Positions 51,220 to 63,110 of a stretch of 64,000 bases of DNA are shown here, piece after piece. The number at the start of each line of letters is the position of its first letter. Position 1 is the stretch's first letter. Both the position numbers and the translations under genes were made by a program. The DNA is from Apoda limacodes (Eukaryota; Arthropoda; Insecta; Lepidoptera; Limacodidae): NCBI GenBank assembly GCA_946406115.1, contig OX291552.1:11108836-11172835 (forward strand), read 5' to 3'. The notes beneath the pieces were generated by a model that was not told the origin of the DNA, did no database searches, and saw only the letters and a program-made list of their open reading frames with translations.

Positions 51220-51437
51220 TTTGCAGCGCACGGAGCTGAAGCTCTCCAAAGGAAAAAAAAAACTCCCGATTTTGAAACATTCTTCATTGGTGCTCCGCTC
51301 CTGTTGGTCTTAGCGTCATGACATAAAAATTCTTTCCCAGATAAATGGGCTAACTAACACTGAAAGAATTTTTAAATCGCACCAATAGTTTCTAAGATTA
51401 GCGCGTTCAAACAAACAAACTCTTTAGATTTATATAT
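51220..51437 (+). repeat. Dispersed repeat R4
   Basis: GAGCTGAAGCTCTCCAAAGG, CTCCGCTCCTGTTGG, then GATTAGCGCGTTCAAAC and ATATTAGTATAGAT. The last part is shared with 17048-17150. Confidence 0.55.
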
Positions 51438-52138
51438 TAGTATAGATTTAATTAGAAAAAATATTATTGTGTGCTGATTTTTTTTGTCGATCATAGTAAT
51501 TTATGTTAATATATGTTATGTTAAATATCGGGTATCGAGGACGATATGTTGGCCTTTGTGCCCCACAAAGTGGGTCACAGAGGTCGGTATTTGGACCTTC
51601 ATCATTTTATATTTAAAACCATTAAAATAATGTAAGAATTTTGGACGTCAACTGTTATTTACTTAGATAACTATTATTTTACTAAATTCAATTAAAGTAC
51701 CTTCACCATTTTTACCATCTTACTTCATTTATCAAAAATTGTGAAATGAATTCATGTGCCCCTGCTTCCCCTAGACATTTTAAATGACACGTTAGTTGCA
51801 AAAGTTTTTCAAAGGAAGGCTTGAATTTAAACCGGCAACTATTTAAATGTTATCTGGAAGTGTAAGACATTAAAAATAGCTTGTAATTTTAATAGGGTGG
51901 CGATGAGTACGATATGATATTTTTTATCTGGTAGCAAAGAATACTATAATGTGTAGTAGGTTTGTTTAAAGTTTGAATTTTACTGTTAATTTTTTTATAC
52001 TTATTCATAATCAATAATAAATAATTGCCAACTTAATTTTAATTTAATTGCTACTAAATATCTTAATATTATGAAAAGTCCCATTATATGTATGCAGCTT
52101 TTAATATTTATGGCCTAAGGTTTGCATACATATGCAAA
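51438..52138. other. Intergenic, nothing recognised
   Basis: AT-rich. A small imperfect palindrome lies around 51556-51590 (GGCCTTTGTGCCCC and its partial complement). No gene seen. Confidence 0.4.
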
Positions 52139-52668
52139 AAAAAACCGGCCAAGTGCGAGTTGGACTCGCGAACTGAGGGTTCTGTATGGGTAACCTATTC
52201 AAGTACTGACAGGCCCGACGTTGATTAACTTTGAATATCGCTTCCAACAAACAAATGTGTTACTGTTTCTTTTAATGATAAGCTAGATGGCGCTGTACCG
52301 ATAATTTAAAATAGTAATTGCTTGGGCCCGTCTCACACTTGGCTGGTTTTTATTAGTTGTTGTTATACTTTAGAGTTCACAATATTTTTCACTGTGGGTT
52401 TGAAGTTTGTATGTCTTTCTACTTTTACGATAGAGCAAAAATTACGATGTGTTTTTCGTATGGGTACCCCCCTTAAATTTTATCTTTTTATTGTTTGTTA
52501 GAAAATCCCCCATTATAACACATATTATGGGAAAAATTCAGGCTACAAAATGGGTATTTTGGTCTAAAAGATAGAGCCTTTTGGTCGGTCAGACGGACAT
52601 ACAGACAGACAGCGTAGTCTTAGTAATAGGGCTCCGTTGGCACCCTCTGAGTACGGAACACTAAAAAT
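52139..52668 (+). repeat. GGCCAAGTGCGAGTC-family repeat, near complete
   Basis: Starts AAAACCGGCCAAGTGCGAG and ends CTGAGTACGGAACACTAAAAA, parallel to 34425-34948 including GATAAGCTAGATGGCGCTG. Confidence 0.75.
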
Positions 52669-55021
52669 AGAGCTAGAGAGATCTCAAAAATCTGAAATCA
52701 TTCAAGGACATGTAGCAAAATGTGTCTAATTACTTTTCGTAAGATCGAATAAAAAAATCCAAATGTTGATAATATTATACGGGTTATAAGCTTAAAAATA
52801 ATTAAACGGGATAAGTAATGGAATGCGAAAATTTAAAAACTTATGTGAACTTACGTTTTTCAGTTTATGCGTCGCAAAAAAAAAATTGCTTCCAGTTTAG
52901 TTCATTGCATTCAACTTGGTCGCCCGCAAAAATTTGTAAAAAGTGTATTTTTCTCCAGAGTCAAAATAATTTCGTCTCTATTCCCGCTTAAACAATTACT
53001 AAAGCTAAACGTAGGTTTTAATTTTACTTTGAAATCCGTGGTTTAGTTCAATTCAAAAATATCTCCAACAAAAGACTTTTCAGTTTCAAACATAAAAATA
53101 GGTTCTAGACAATCTAGATATCTGTTAAATTATTTTTCTCAAAAGTTTTAAAATCAACATAGTATAGGTTTTTTAGTAAATGAGATCAAAAATATTTTAT
53201 GTAGTTTTATAGAAATACATTTTATAAAAAAACCTAAGTAAATAGGTAAGTATTAAGCACCTATGTACCTTACCATAAGAATACTATGGTCTGCATTTTA
53301 TTTTTTATACTTATGAACGACTTCACCCAGATGCTGCTTAGAAAAATTTTGAACATAATGTATAAAATAAAAATAAAAATTTACTGACAATAGATCCAGT
53401 GAATATACATACTCTCTAGGTGTTCTATAGAAATGTCTATTTATTATAATGATAGACCTCTTATTTGACATTCAGCCTGCAGGACTAAAGGCATCTCTTT
53501 GAAGAAGAAGGCTTAGGCATGGAGGCTTATAGACAATGTAGTCTGGAATTCGACTGTAGAGTTTTCAATGTCATATGATAAAAGTCAGGGGCGACAGGGT
53601 TTAACATGTCCTACGAAACAGAGGAGCTTAGTGACCAAGCCCGGCTACTCAGATACCTATACGATGCGGAGCGCCCCTTAACGTGCTTCATACAAACGAA
53701 TTTCTCATTTATTTTTGACACTTGCTGATCAAACACCAAGAAATTTTAAAAATACATGTTAAAACATGTAATTACTAAATTAAAAAATATCTAGGTCTGC
53801 AGTGTGCCCGTTTTCTATTAATTTCATAGTTCAAAAGTTATACAGGATTCTAGTTTTTCTTACAAATGGTTTCAAAAAATATTTCTAGTTAATAAAGTCA
53901 TTTTACAAGATTTTGGAAAACGGCTTCAGGTTATGACTAAGAAATTTTACAGTGGTCGATCATTAAATGTCAAAAACAAATAAGAAATTCGTATGTATGA
54001 AGCCCGCTGCGAGGCGCCGCGAAATAGTTAAAGATGGAAAAAGAAGAAAATTTCAAAAGCTCAACTGTAGCTAAAATAGCTTCTTTGGTGTAACCAAGGG
54101 ATGGGAATCCCATGTCGATAATCAAAATTAGGGCGGACGGAGCCGCTGGCAAAAACTATATGCTGCCCAAGTTATGCCAGCGGCTTCAACAAGCATAAAA
54201 CACCTACGCAACTACTGAGGTTCTGTACCAAACGCGAGAGGTAGGTAAGCTAATTTGATATCAAAGGTCAGAAATACTTCGTGTGTGTAGGCCAAATTCA
54301 GTAGCAATCCATTAATTTATCACAGAGTTAATAAGTAGCAGACAGACCAATACATTTATTTTGTTTATAAAATTAGTGTTTGCGAAGGATTTAAAATTTA
54401 TGATGCTTACGCATTAAGGTAAATAGGAATGTAGGACCACAGTACATATAGACATACAGTTGAAGAATTATGTCGATAATACATGGTAATGAGAATTATT
54501 ATTATCATTACCGTCTATTGTAGCTTTGACGTCACGGATTTCTCATGCAGCGTTCTTTTTTATTTTGTTTGTTGATGACAGATAAAAGATTTTAAAGTTA
54601 AATAATAAAAAGCCAAAAATAAAATCATATCATACTGGAATATTATGGAGGTTTGTGTGAATTCTTTGCATAGATATTAAATAAAGACAAAAAATTTGTA
54701 CATTTTTTAAATATATTAAACAAATAATAGGACAAGTAGGTGAAATATGCAACAGATAATATTCAGCGTAGCATATTTTAGAAAATAATAGTTAACTAAT
54801 TTACAAGGAATAATATTTTTAAATATGCACTTGAGTACGTGCTGGATTTCAAGTTATATGTCTATGTCTACGTTAAAAGATTTTGAGTTTTGAAATTAAA
54901 AAAAAAAACAACATTCGCAATGCAACAAAAACTCTTTCATAAGTATTGTGCAGCAATAAAATATATGATTATTTCAGTAGCAAAACATTTTAGTAATAAA
55001 AAGATGACGTGTGAAACTTAC
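52669..55021. other. Intergenic or intronic AT-rich DNA
   Basis: I see no supported exon. GGGCGGACGGAGCCGC near 54130 looks like a repeat remnant. A near-palindrome GGTAATGAGAATTATTATTA with its complement lies at 54484-54511. If the minus-strand start at 55022 is real, this would be its first intron. Confidence 0.4.
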
Positions 55022-55260
55022 CATCGTGGCAGCCGTTTACGAATCTTTTAAAATCGTATAATAAATCCAGGATTGTAGTCTGCTATTCTGTATCCACTTC
55101 TTTATTTTCACTATTTTCACAAGCACATAAAACATAGGTTGTTAGCACTTTAATTTAAAAAATAATAAATCACAAATTCACAATAATTTCACTTTTCAAC
55201 TAAGCTATGGATTTAAAATAAATACAATTTTTATTTGGAAATACACAGAGCTCACTGCAC
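55022..55260 (-). other. Candidate first exon of a minus-strand gene, ATG at the splice donor
   Basis: On the minus strand the run GCCACG-ATG is followed at once by GTAAGT, so the start codon would be the last codon of the exon (ATG at 55024-55022) with A at -3. Upstream is a leader-like sequence (GTGAAAATAGTGAAAATAAAG) and a possible initiator CAGTG near 55258. No second coding exon was found on the minus strand, so it could also be noncoding. Confidence 0.35.
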
Positions 55261-55299
55261 TACCAAAAAGATACTCCACAAATAATTTAATTCACCTGT

Positions 55300-55690
55300 G
55301 AGCGGTTGGTAACAATGAATGTATCTTCAAAAACGAAGCGGGTGAGATAAGCGCACGACTGCCTTGCGTCGGGTCGACCTCCGATCGGCGCAAGCGAAAG
55401 ATAGAGTGAGGAAGTGGAGAGGAGGGAGAGGGGAGAGTGCGGTGACGACCGCGGCGCGACGCCGGGCGTCCGCGGTGAACGAACTCACCTTGACAAATGC
55501 ACCATTTGGCATTGTTCGCGGGAAAATCGGCGGCCTTGCGCGCGCGCCGCCACCACACGCGCCGACCAATCGCAAGCCTCGACGCATAGCCTGTGCCTGT
55601 TTTGGCGGGAACCACTTGGCTGAACACTGCCTGCATGGCGCAAGCGAGGCTTCGATTTCAGCGTGACGACCTTTCTTTCGTCTGTTCTCT
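55300..55690 (-). promoter_or_regulatory. GC-rich promoter-like island
   Basis: Strikingly GC- and CpG-rich in AT-rich surroundings. It contains CCAAT (55566-55570), TTTGGCGGGAA (55601-55611) and CGCGGGAAAA (near 55518), both E2F-like. On the minus strand splice-donor-like AAGGTGAGT (near 55489) and CAGGTGAAT (near 55297) occur. Long ORFs across it in several frames are a result of composition. Confidence 0.45.
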
Positions 55691-57188
55691 GTTAATAGTT
55701 GCGCTGAAATACCTAGAAATTATATTTCTAACCTAATTTGTTTTCAAATTTTATTGTTGTACGATTTAGGTACGATTTTTTACTTAATCTTCACTCTTTA
55801 CTAATCTAACCTTTAAAATAAACATATTTGGTAGAAATTAGCGCGTACCAACTTACTATTAAGAAAACATTAATAAGTAATATTGTTGTTATAAAAAGGC
55901 CTGGTTGTATTTCAGATATATGTAAATATGTGCATATATATTTCGGTTTTTAGTGTATTATTATTTACAATTTCTAATTCTAATAAAATTCTAATTGGCC
56001 GCCTTTTTCGTACGGTTACCAACAATGGTTAAATTATTCATTTAAGTATGGTAATGAGAGTCGTCTAGAACGTTTTAGTACGAACGGATAATATAATGTG
56101 GTAAGTCACGGACCAGTGACTTTCCTACTACTAATAAAATCAGCATTAGCCCAGTAATGTTTAAGCTATTCGTTCCACAACAGTTTATCTTTATTCTCCG
56201 GTTCCTATATGACATCATCATTAATATAACCTGATTGAGTGTATATAAATTAGAACCTAAATGCTAGTGTTCTCAAATGGTAAAGGAAAAATGGCTATCA
56301 TTGTTGTTAAGCAGACATTTCGCGATTACTTTAATAGATAGGAATTCTGATTACAATGTGTTTGTAATTCCTACTTGCAGGTTACAACAATGCACCACAA
56401 GTATTTAAATAAATGTCGTACAGCTTATTGTTTCATGCACACATGCATAAGATATTCAGCTAAGTAAATATATTTTATGTGTCATACATTTTTATACGCT
56501 TACGTTTTTTACATATTAAGTTTTTGCCACACAGACTAGTCACAGTTTTACAGTGGTACCTATTACTGTGGAGTAGCTATAGCTACAATTAAGACTACAA
56601 GCTAAATACTTAGACCAAGAATGTGGATGTAGGTAAGCTTTTCAAGGGCCCATAATTCTCAATTATAAATATACATTTAAATAATATTAATATGTATGTA
56701 ACTATGTAAGATAAGCAAATTGGGCATAATCCACAGAGTATCGAAAACATTAAGCTCGTGTGTGTAAGTAATTTAGCAAATTATCCATTTTATGGTCAAA
56801 ATGGCGGCTGCAGGTGGCGTGTCGTTCAGTCAGCCAGGTTCCATGCTACCACGTCGCGATGCCGACTAGCTCGACGCCGCTTCGGTCGCGACGCTTCTTG
56901 GAAATCGGACACTGTAATAAGCGTGACGTGTCGCATTGTACATTGATAAAATGTTTGTTTTGTTATTTACCTCTAATTTAAAGTTTCAATGAAGTATTAT
57001 TCATATACGAAAACCTATATTAAAGTCTTCTGTCATCTAGGACGAGACATCCTAAGCCTAATCAAGAAATTTCGATAAGATCTGACTGACCCTCCCAACC
57101 AAACTTATGTGCGTATCTGTATAATAGACTTATACATAATAGTTTACTATTTTATTTTTTTAATGTTTACCATATACATATATGTATA
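55691..57188. other. Intergenic with a second small GC-rich block
   Basis: Mostly AT-rich. At 56795-56945 a CpG-rich block (GATGCCGACTAGCTCGACG, GGTCGCGACGCTTC) stands out and may be regulatory. No gene recognised. Confidence 0.35.
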
Positions 57189-57240
57189 CTAGCTTTTGCC
57201 CGCGTCATCGTTCGCGTTGGTCACTAAATTTATCGTATAT
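57189..57240 (+). repeat. Start of a common dispersed repeat
   Basis: ACTAGCTTTTGCCCGCGTC and GTTCGCGTTGG parallel the segment at 3091. Confidence 0.4.
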
Positions 57241-57928
57241 ATTCTGCATTGCTCGAGCTGGCTTGAGCACCAGCACACCCTGGAAGCTTACACAAACCAT
57301 GTTATTCGTGACTAATAACACTAAGAGAAATCGAATCTAGAGAGAGTATAAAGTGCTGTTACTTAGACTGAGGCTCGAAGTAAATATTGGCCTTAAGTGC
57401 CTAGGAAATTAATCATTCTTTCGGTTTTGAAAGAATTATTAGTATACCACCCTCTCAGTCTACTCAGTTAAACAGCGTGATTGATTACCATTCAAACTTT
57501 ACACATCCAATATTTGTAGGTACTATAATTAGCACCAGATATATCGAGGCATTTTATTTTACCCATAGGCATTAAAACTGACATGTTTCGTCTAGTAACA
57601 ACATTTTGAATCTTCTATATCAAAGTCAAAAAAAGTCAAAGTCAAAATGGTTTATTCAAATAAGGATTTTACAATCACTTTTGAATCGTCAAAGTTATAA
57701 AATATTATTTTTTGAACCCTCCCACCTTCCCGCCGGTTCACAATGTTGTTGATTTCTACCGAGAAGAATCCGGCAAGAAACTCGATAGTTACTCTTTTAA
57801 AAATACTATCAATAATACAAATAAACTAAAATACAATTAATGTTTTAAATAAAAAATTTTTAGTCGTACAATTTTATGTTATTTCCATTTTAATTTGGTT
57901 TACCTATGCATCCTGTAATTGAGCATCA

Positions 57929-59161
57929 TCAGTCCCAAGGATTTTTATCATTTACATAATCTGAAATATTGTAGTATGCCTTTTTACAAAGTACCTGCTT
58001 GATAAAAGATTTAAATTTACTTATTGATAGATTTTGAATTTTATTGGGAACTTTGTTGTATAAGTGTATACATTGCCCCATAAAAGAGTTACTTATTTTG
58101 TGTAGACGTGTATCATGCACCAACAGCTTATTTTTACTTCTAGTATTTACTTTGTGAACGTCACTTTTCTTGCTGAAACTATTGATATTTTTATGTACAT
58201 ATAAAAGATTTTCATATATGTACTGCGACACTAAAGTTAAAATTTTTACTTCCCTAAACCTATCCCTCAGAGATATCCTAGATCCTAATTTATAAATAGC
58301 ACGAATTGCCCTTTTTTGTAACAAAAATATTGTATTTACATCAGCAGCGCTACCCCACAATAGGATACCATATGTCATTAAACTATGGAAATAGCTAAAA
58401 TATACTATTTTTGCAGTGTCGACATCGGTCAATTGTCTTATTTTCTTGATCGCATACACAGCAGAGCTAAGTTTTTTGGCTAGGTTATGAATATGAGGAC
58501 CCCATTGAAGTTTGGAGTCCAGCGTTATGCCAAGAAAGACTGTTGAATTAACAAGTTCTAATTGCTCGCCATTAATATTAATACATGTCTGTCTCTGACT
58601 AACATTTGGTAATGTAAATTTTACACATTTGGTTTTTTTTTCATTAAGTAACAAATTATTAGCGTTAAACCAATTTACAATTTTAGAAAGGGCATTATTT
58701 AATTCATTATAACATGTCTGTCGTCTCTTAACTTTAAAAAGCAAAGAGGTGTCATCAGCAAATAAGACAATGTCATGGTTTTTTACATTATATGGGAGAT
58801 CATTAATGTAAATAAGAAATAGAAAAGGACCTAAAATTGAGCCCTGAGGGACTCCTATAGTGACTGCTGATCCCGGAGATCTTTCACCGTTGACATCTAT
58901 TTTCTGTACTCTCCTACTCATATAGGATGTCAAAAGGTCGAGAGCTTTGCCTCTAATACCATAGTGATGTAGCTTCCTGATGAGATTTTCATGTTGAACA
59001 CAGTCAAATGCCTTAGATAAATCACAAAACACTCCAAGGGCGTCATGCGAATCCTCCCAGGCGTTATATATATTTTTTAATAGTGCCACTCCTGCATCGG
59101 TTGTGGAACGGCCTTTCATAAAGCCAAACTGTTTACTACTAAGTAGCTCATTAATACAGAA
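57929..59161 (-). pseudogene. LINE-B ORF2, copy 2, C-terminal part before the insertion
   Basis: Same RT blocks as copy 1 (FGFMKGRSTTDAG, GVPQGSILGPF, FADD, YGILLWG). About 410 codons remain open; by eye only about five residues differ from copy 1 (for example GERSPGS against GEKSPGS, and NWFNANN against NWLNANN). The N-terminal part continues beyond the insertion at 59371-59735 (VIPLFKSGSSTDPNNFWPIS). Confidence 0.85.
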
Positions 59162-59163
59162 AT

Positions 59164-59370
59164 TGTGGAATGAGCTCCCTGCCAAGGTATTCTGCAAGGA
59201 CTACAGTATGGAGTTCTTCAAGAAAGAAGTTATTAGATTTCTGAAGGGTCGGCAACGCGCAAGTGATACCCCTGGTGTTGCAAGCGTCCATAGGCTACGG
59301 TGACCGCTTACCATCAGGCGGGCCGTAAGCTTGTTTGCCACCTTAGTGGTATAAAAAAAAAAAAAAAAAA
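59164..59370 (+). mobile_element. LINE-A 3' end inserted into LINE-B
   Basis: Starts TGTGGAATGAGCTCCCTG in ORF2 and ends with CACCTTAGTGGTAT and about 18 A. Comparison with the empty site in LINE-B copy 1 (near 28635) shows clean insertion with a short duplication, AAAT or slightly more, masked by the poly(A). Confidence 0.9.
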
Positions 59371-59735
59371 AATGGCTTAACATTTGACAAAGTATGATTT
59401 TTTCAAAAACTTTACTGAGTATAGGTAGTATTGAAATAGGCCAAAAATTATTAGGATCTGTTGAACTACCTGATTTAAAAAGAGGTATAACTTTGCTAAG
59501 TTTCATCTCATCAGGAAACACACCACTATCAACACAACTATTAAATATAATGGCTAAGGGTTGTGCTATAACATGAATAATTGAATTTATAGTTTTTACA
59601 GAAAGTCCCCAAAGGTCTGTAGTGTTTTTAATTTCTAATGTTTTAAATGTATTAATGATATCCGTAGGACTAATGTTTTTAAATACAAAGGGAACGTTAC
59701 ATTCAGGAACACTAGTTTTTAATAATTTTTCTGCT

Positions 59736-60252
59736 ATCCATTTGTGTTTGTAATTTTCATTGATTAATACCCTACAGGTGGATTATTTTCCAAGCCTAAA
59801 ACGAAGTCATTGTAGTTACAATAAATGTATCACAATGTGAAATAGCATATTTAGATAGCAAGATACGCGAAGCGTAGGCCGGTGCAGTTCCCGCCAAAAA
59901 CTGATGCAAATAGTCGCCGCCCCCGCTGTGCCGCCGGCAATGATCTAATTCATTACCTTCATTACCGTCGCGATTCATCATACGAGGAAAATAATTTAGC
60001 GATTCTATTAATAACTCAGTCGTAACACAGCTAGCGAAACGACCAACGCACGACTGTTGATTGGTGGCAAGCAACGTTTAACACTCTAATGACATATTAA
60101 GATCCGTTATAATAAGATGTGTAGTAACACAATGTATTAAAAAAAATATCACTTTTATATCATGTTGTCTTAATCGCACTAAATTAAAAAGGGGCGTTGT
60201 CCTGGAGGTCAGAGGACTTTTTTTGTTACAGCATTAGATTTCAAAATACATA
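59736..60252. promoter_or_regulatory. Region with GC-rich block containing E2F- and octamer-like motifs
   Basis: 59865-60075 is GC-richer than its surroundings. TTCCCGCCAAAAA (59888-59900, an E2F-like site on the minus strand) lies next to ATGCAAAT (59904-59911, octamer). The remaining sequence is AT-rich and unassigned. Confidence 0.3.
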
Positions 60253-60685
60253 TAGGGCGTTCCCTCTGAGCCGCTTTGAAATTTAATAGTAAAACATCAT
60301 TTTCATAATTTCAGCGGCGCTATTATTGTCCAAACGACACGCATTTCGCGTCATTATTTGACAGTTCCGTGTGTGTATATGTTTGAATATTTTATTTTGA
60401 TTTTTTTTGTAGATAATAACAAAGATAATAATTTATAATGCAAAAATAAACTTTTCTTTAAAAATAAACAACATGATAAATATTAAAGGATATACTTTCA
60501 CATTTGACAGATGTCAAAAAGTAGCACAAAATACCCACCTCCCGACATGGGTTTTTGGTAGCAACGTTTCGTAGCAAAACCGCTCAAACGAAACGCTAAA
60601 ATTCAACATTAGATTTTGCTACCAAAAGCATAAAACGCTAACCGCTAACAATTTCTGCTGAAAAGTAGCCAAATGGGACGCCCTA
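60253..60685. mobile_element. Candidate 433-bp MITE with TAGGGCGTYCC ends
   Basis: Left end TAGGGCGTTCCC and right end GGGACGCCCTA are inverted with one mismatch in the first eleven bases. No clear target duplication longer than TA. Non-coding. Confidence 0.5.
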
Positions 60686-60894
60686 ATTATGATTTATTTT
60701 ATGCTAGTAATGTCGGTCTTTTCTACGAAATTATTTGTACTGTATATTTTCTTTTTGTTGTTTTTTTGGATTCAAATTAAATTTTTGATGAATAATTTCC
60801 TTAAAGAGAAGTCAGTACTGCTGAGGCCTACATAGGCAATTTTAGGCCCAACAGTTTGTATTTTCTGTAATACCTTCGTTGTTTTTCTTTTCCT

Positions 60895-61128
60895 GATAAG
60901 TAATAAACAGTACATTATGATCCAAGTGAGCTATGTTGCTCATTGCAGATGAGGTTGTGGGTTTTAGCCCGAGTCGTAGGCGAAGATGTAATTCAGAGCA
61001 CATAGATACATACATAGAAAACACCCAGTCTCAAGAAATAGACAAAAAATAAATTGTGCAGGAATCGAACTCACACTCCCTTATTCAGCAGTCGGGTTAT
61101 AACCCACTGAGCCAAGGAGCCGACATAA
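60895..61128 (-). repeat. tRNA-derived SINE
   Basis: Minus strand: head GGCTCCTTGGCTCAGTGGG with B-box GAGTTCGATTCC, then a body with GAGACTGGGTGTTTTCTATG and ACGACTCGGGC. The same family is at 39413. The acceptor end lacks good pairing and the anticodon arm is imperfect. Confidence 0.6.
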
Positions 61129-62051
61129 ACAATACTTATATTAGTTTTGAAATGTTGTAAAAAGTTGATATTTAATAGATGGATAAATAGAATCTAAAAG
61201 GTTTGACGTGTAAAAACACGTTGGATTTATTTTTTCAAAAATTAGAACCATTTCATAGGCATAAATTTTTCTAGCTAAAAATTATTAATAAAAGGCACTT
61301 GTGCGGTAATTGTCATTACGGCACATATTGAGAAGCTAAAAACGGTGCAGTAAAGGCTGCTTTATGAGCAAGTGTGTTAGAAAAGTTATAAACTGTTGAT
61401 TTATATGCAATACTGAATATAAACGACTGTGATATTTAAATAAATGAGAAAATCTTGCCATTATCAGACCCTGTGACATAAAGACAGACTGAAGAACTAT
61501 TACTAGCCACTAAGTTTTTTTTCTATTTCAGTACAGAATTCTTAGTATGACAAACCGTTAAAAATTAATTTCATAATTTAATATTATCATTTTTGAAGGT
61601 TTTCGACCTATTAAAGTGCGTAGCAAAACGCGTAGAGCACGTATTTTTGGCAGTATTCGCTGGCAGCTACGAGACTTGATTAATTAGTGTTGTGTGCGGT
61701 CGCCGATTAGCTTGCTTGGCCAATGACCACATAGCCAATTCCATGAAAACGTAAAATCCGTTAGAAACTGAGTTCTAATTATGTTAATTTTGTAAATACT
61801 TCTTGTGAGGAGCTGACTAATGTCTTTACCTCTTTTCAAAATAGAAAAATCAACAATCAATACATCATCATCAATGCAGGTACAAAAAGTAGTACCAATT
61901 GCTCAAACTACTTGTGTAGTAGTTACTTTAAAATGAGTTCCATTTGCTTCTAGGTAAATTTAGTAAATTTAAATAGTATGCTTTAGAAGCACTTTCGTTC
62001 AGTGCAACGCGTAAAGAAATATTGAATTATTCCTAGAGACCATTTTAGAGC
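61129..62051. other. Intergenic, nothing recognised
   Basis: AT-rich, no ORF of note. Confidence 0.4.
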
Positions 62052-62054
62052 TTA

Positions 62055-62338
62055 GGGGCCGTCCATTAATCACGTGATTTTTTTTTTTAGCATTTTTTAA
62101 CCCCCCTCTCCCTCTTGGTGATACGTGGTGAGGTTTAAGACTACAACCCCCCCCCCCCCCCCAACCAAAATCACGTGTATTTTTGAGTACCTACAAAAAA
62201 TCTTAAAATTTTTCGAATTTTGACGAAAACATAAATACACGTGATATCTTACTCGACCCCCCCTCCCCCCTTGTTATATTTCGTGATTTTTGCCGACCCC
62301 CCCCCCTTTCGGGCCTCACGTGATTAATGGACGGCCCC
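62055..62338. mobile_element. 284-bp MITE with perfect 23-bp TIRs and TTA duplication
   Basis: The ends GGGGCCGTCCATTAATC... (62055-62077) and its exact complement (62316-62338) are perfect over 23 bases, each closing with CACGTGA. TTA flanks both sides (62052-62054, 62339-62341). A 3-bp TWA duplication and a GGG start fit the PIF/Harbinger superfamily (inference). The interior holds several C runs, one of 15 or more. Confidence 0.88.
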
Positions 62339-62341
62339 TTA

Positions 62342-62789
62342 CTGACTTCATTAAGTCCATTCCAAAATCGTTACAATTTTATTAAACAAAAAAAATATAT
62401 GTTATTTTAACATGGCAAAGATTTTAAAACAAAAAGTTTTTGTTTACAAATGTTGTTTAAATTACAGGTTATATAAATGTAATGTTCCAAGGTACCATAT
62501 AAGGTTCTTAAGGTGAATCTGACTTTATTTTTCTTCATACAAAGTCTGGGTACACTAAATATCTAAATATAGTATACACTAAACATTTTCAAGGGCGAAG
62601 CTAGGTACGGGTGCCAAGCAGGGCATTGGTAAGTGTAGGGCAGGAATGATTTAATCATTTAACAATTCACTTATTCTCTTTTATATCTCTACTACACTAT
62701 CGTCAAACGTGTAGAGAGGTTGATCGTAAGTAATTGATGATGTTGGGTAGTTTTAGCACGCGACCGCGCGATCGTTTGTTTTTATTTAT
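62342..62789. other. Intergenic, nothing recognised
   Basis: AT-rich DNA without a recognised gene or repeat. Confidence 0.35.
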
Positions 62790-63110
62790 ATATTTTATCA
62801 TCAGCCCACTACTGTCCACCAGCGGCGCCGGCTCCATAAGAACTGAGGTTGCTCATTCCCCGAATGGTAGTGTCCTGGGGGGCTGAGCCCCTCCAGTATT
62901 TTATGATCCCTCGTGTTACTTAAAGAGAATATAACCACTACGCTTAGTTACTGTGATGTAACGAAATCGGCCCCCACCAATCCTGCACTGCTGAAAATAG
63001 GCCTAGGTGCGCTACTTTCCTCGATCCTGCGCCTTGCAACGACTATGTGGACATAGTCCTGGGGCTGATTATACTTCCTTGATCTTCTCTATAATCTGCC
63101 TCACTACTTG
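62790..63110. repeat. LINE or SINE tail-like dispersed sequence
   Basis: ATCATCAGCCCACTACTGTC and CTGCACTGCTGAAAATAGG resemble RTE-type tail phrases seen elsewhere in the window. Boundaries unclear. Confidence 0.35.

Larger units (their letters stand above)
57621..59735 (-). mobile_element. LINE-B copy 2, 5'-truncated and split by a LINE-A tail
   Basis: Nearly identical to copy 1 from the AAAGTC tail (57621) to about 59735. At 59164-59370 it is interrupted by a + strand LINE-A 3' end, which closes the reading frame. Its 5' truncation point differs from copy 1. Confidence 0.88.

Noticed and set aside
55292..55666. Overlapping 69-114 codon ORFs in the 55.3-55.7 kb island
   Set aside because: Open frames on both strands and in several frames reflect GC-rich composition without stop codons; no domain is recognisable.
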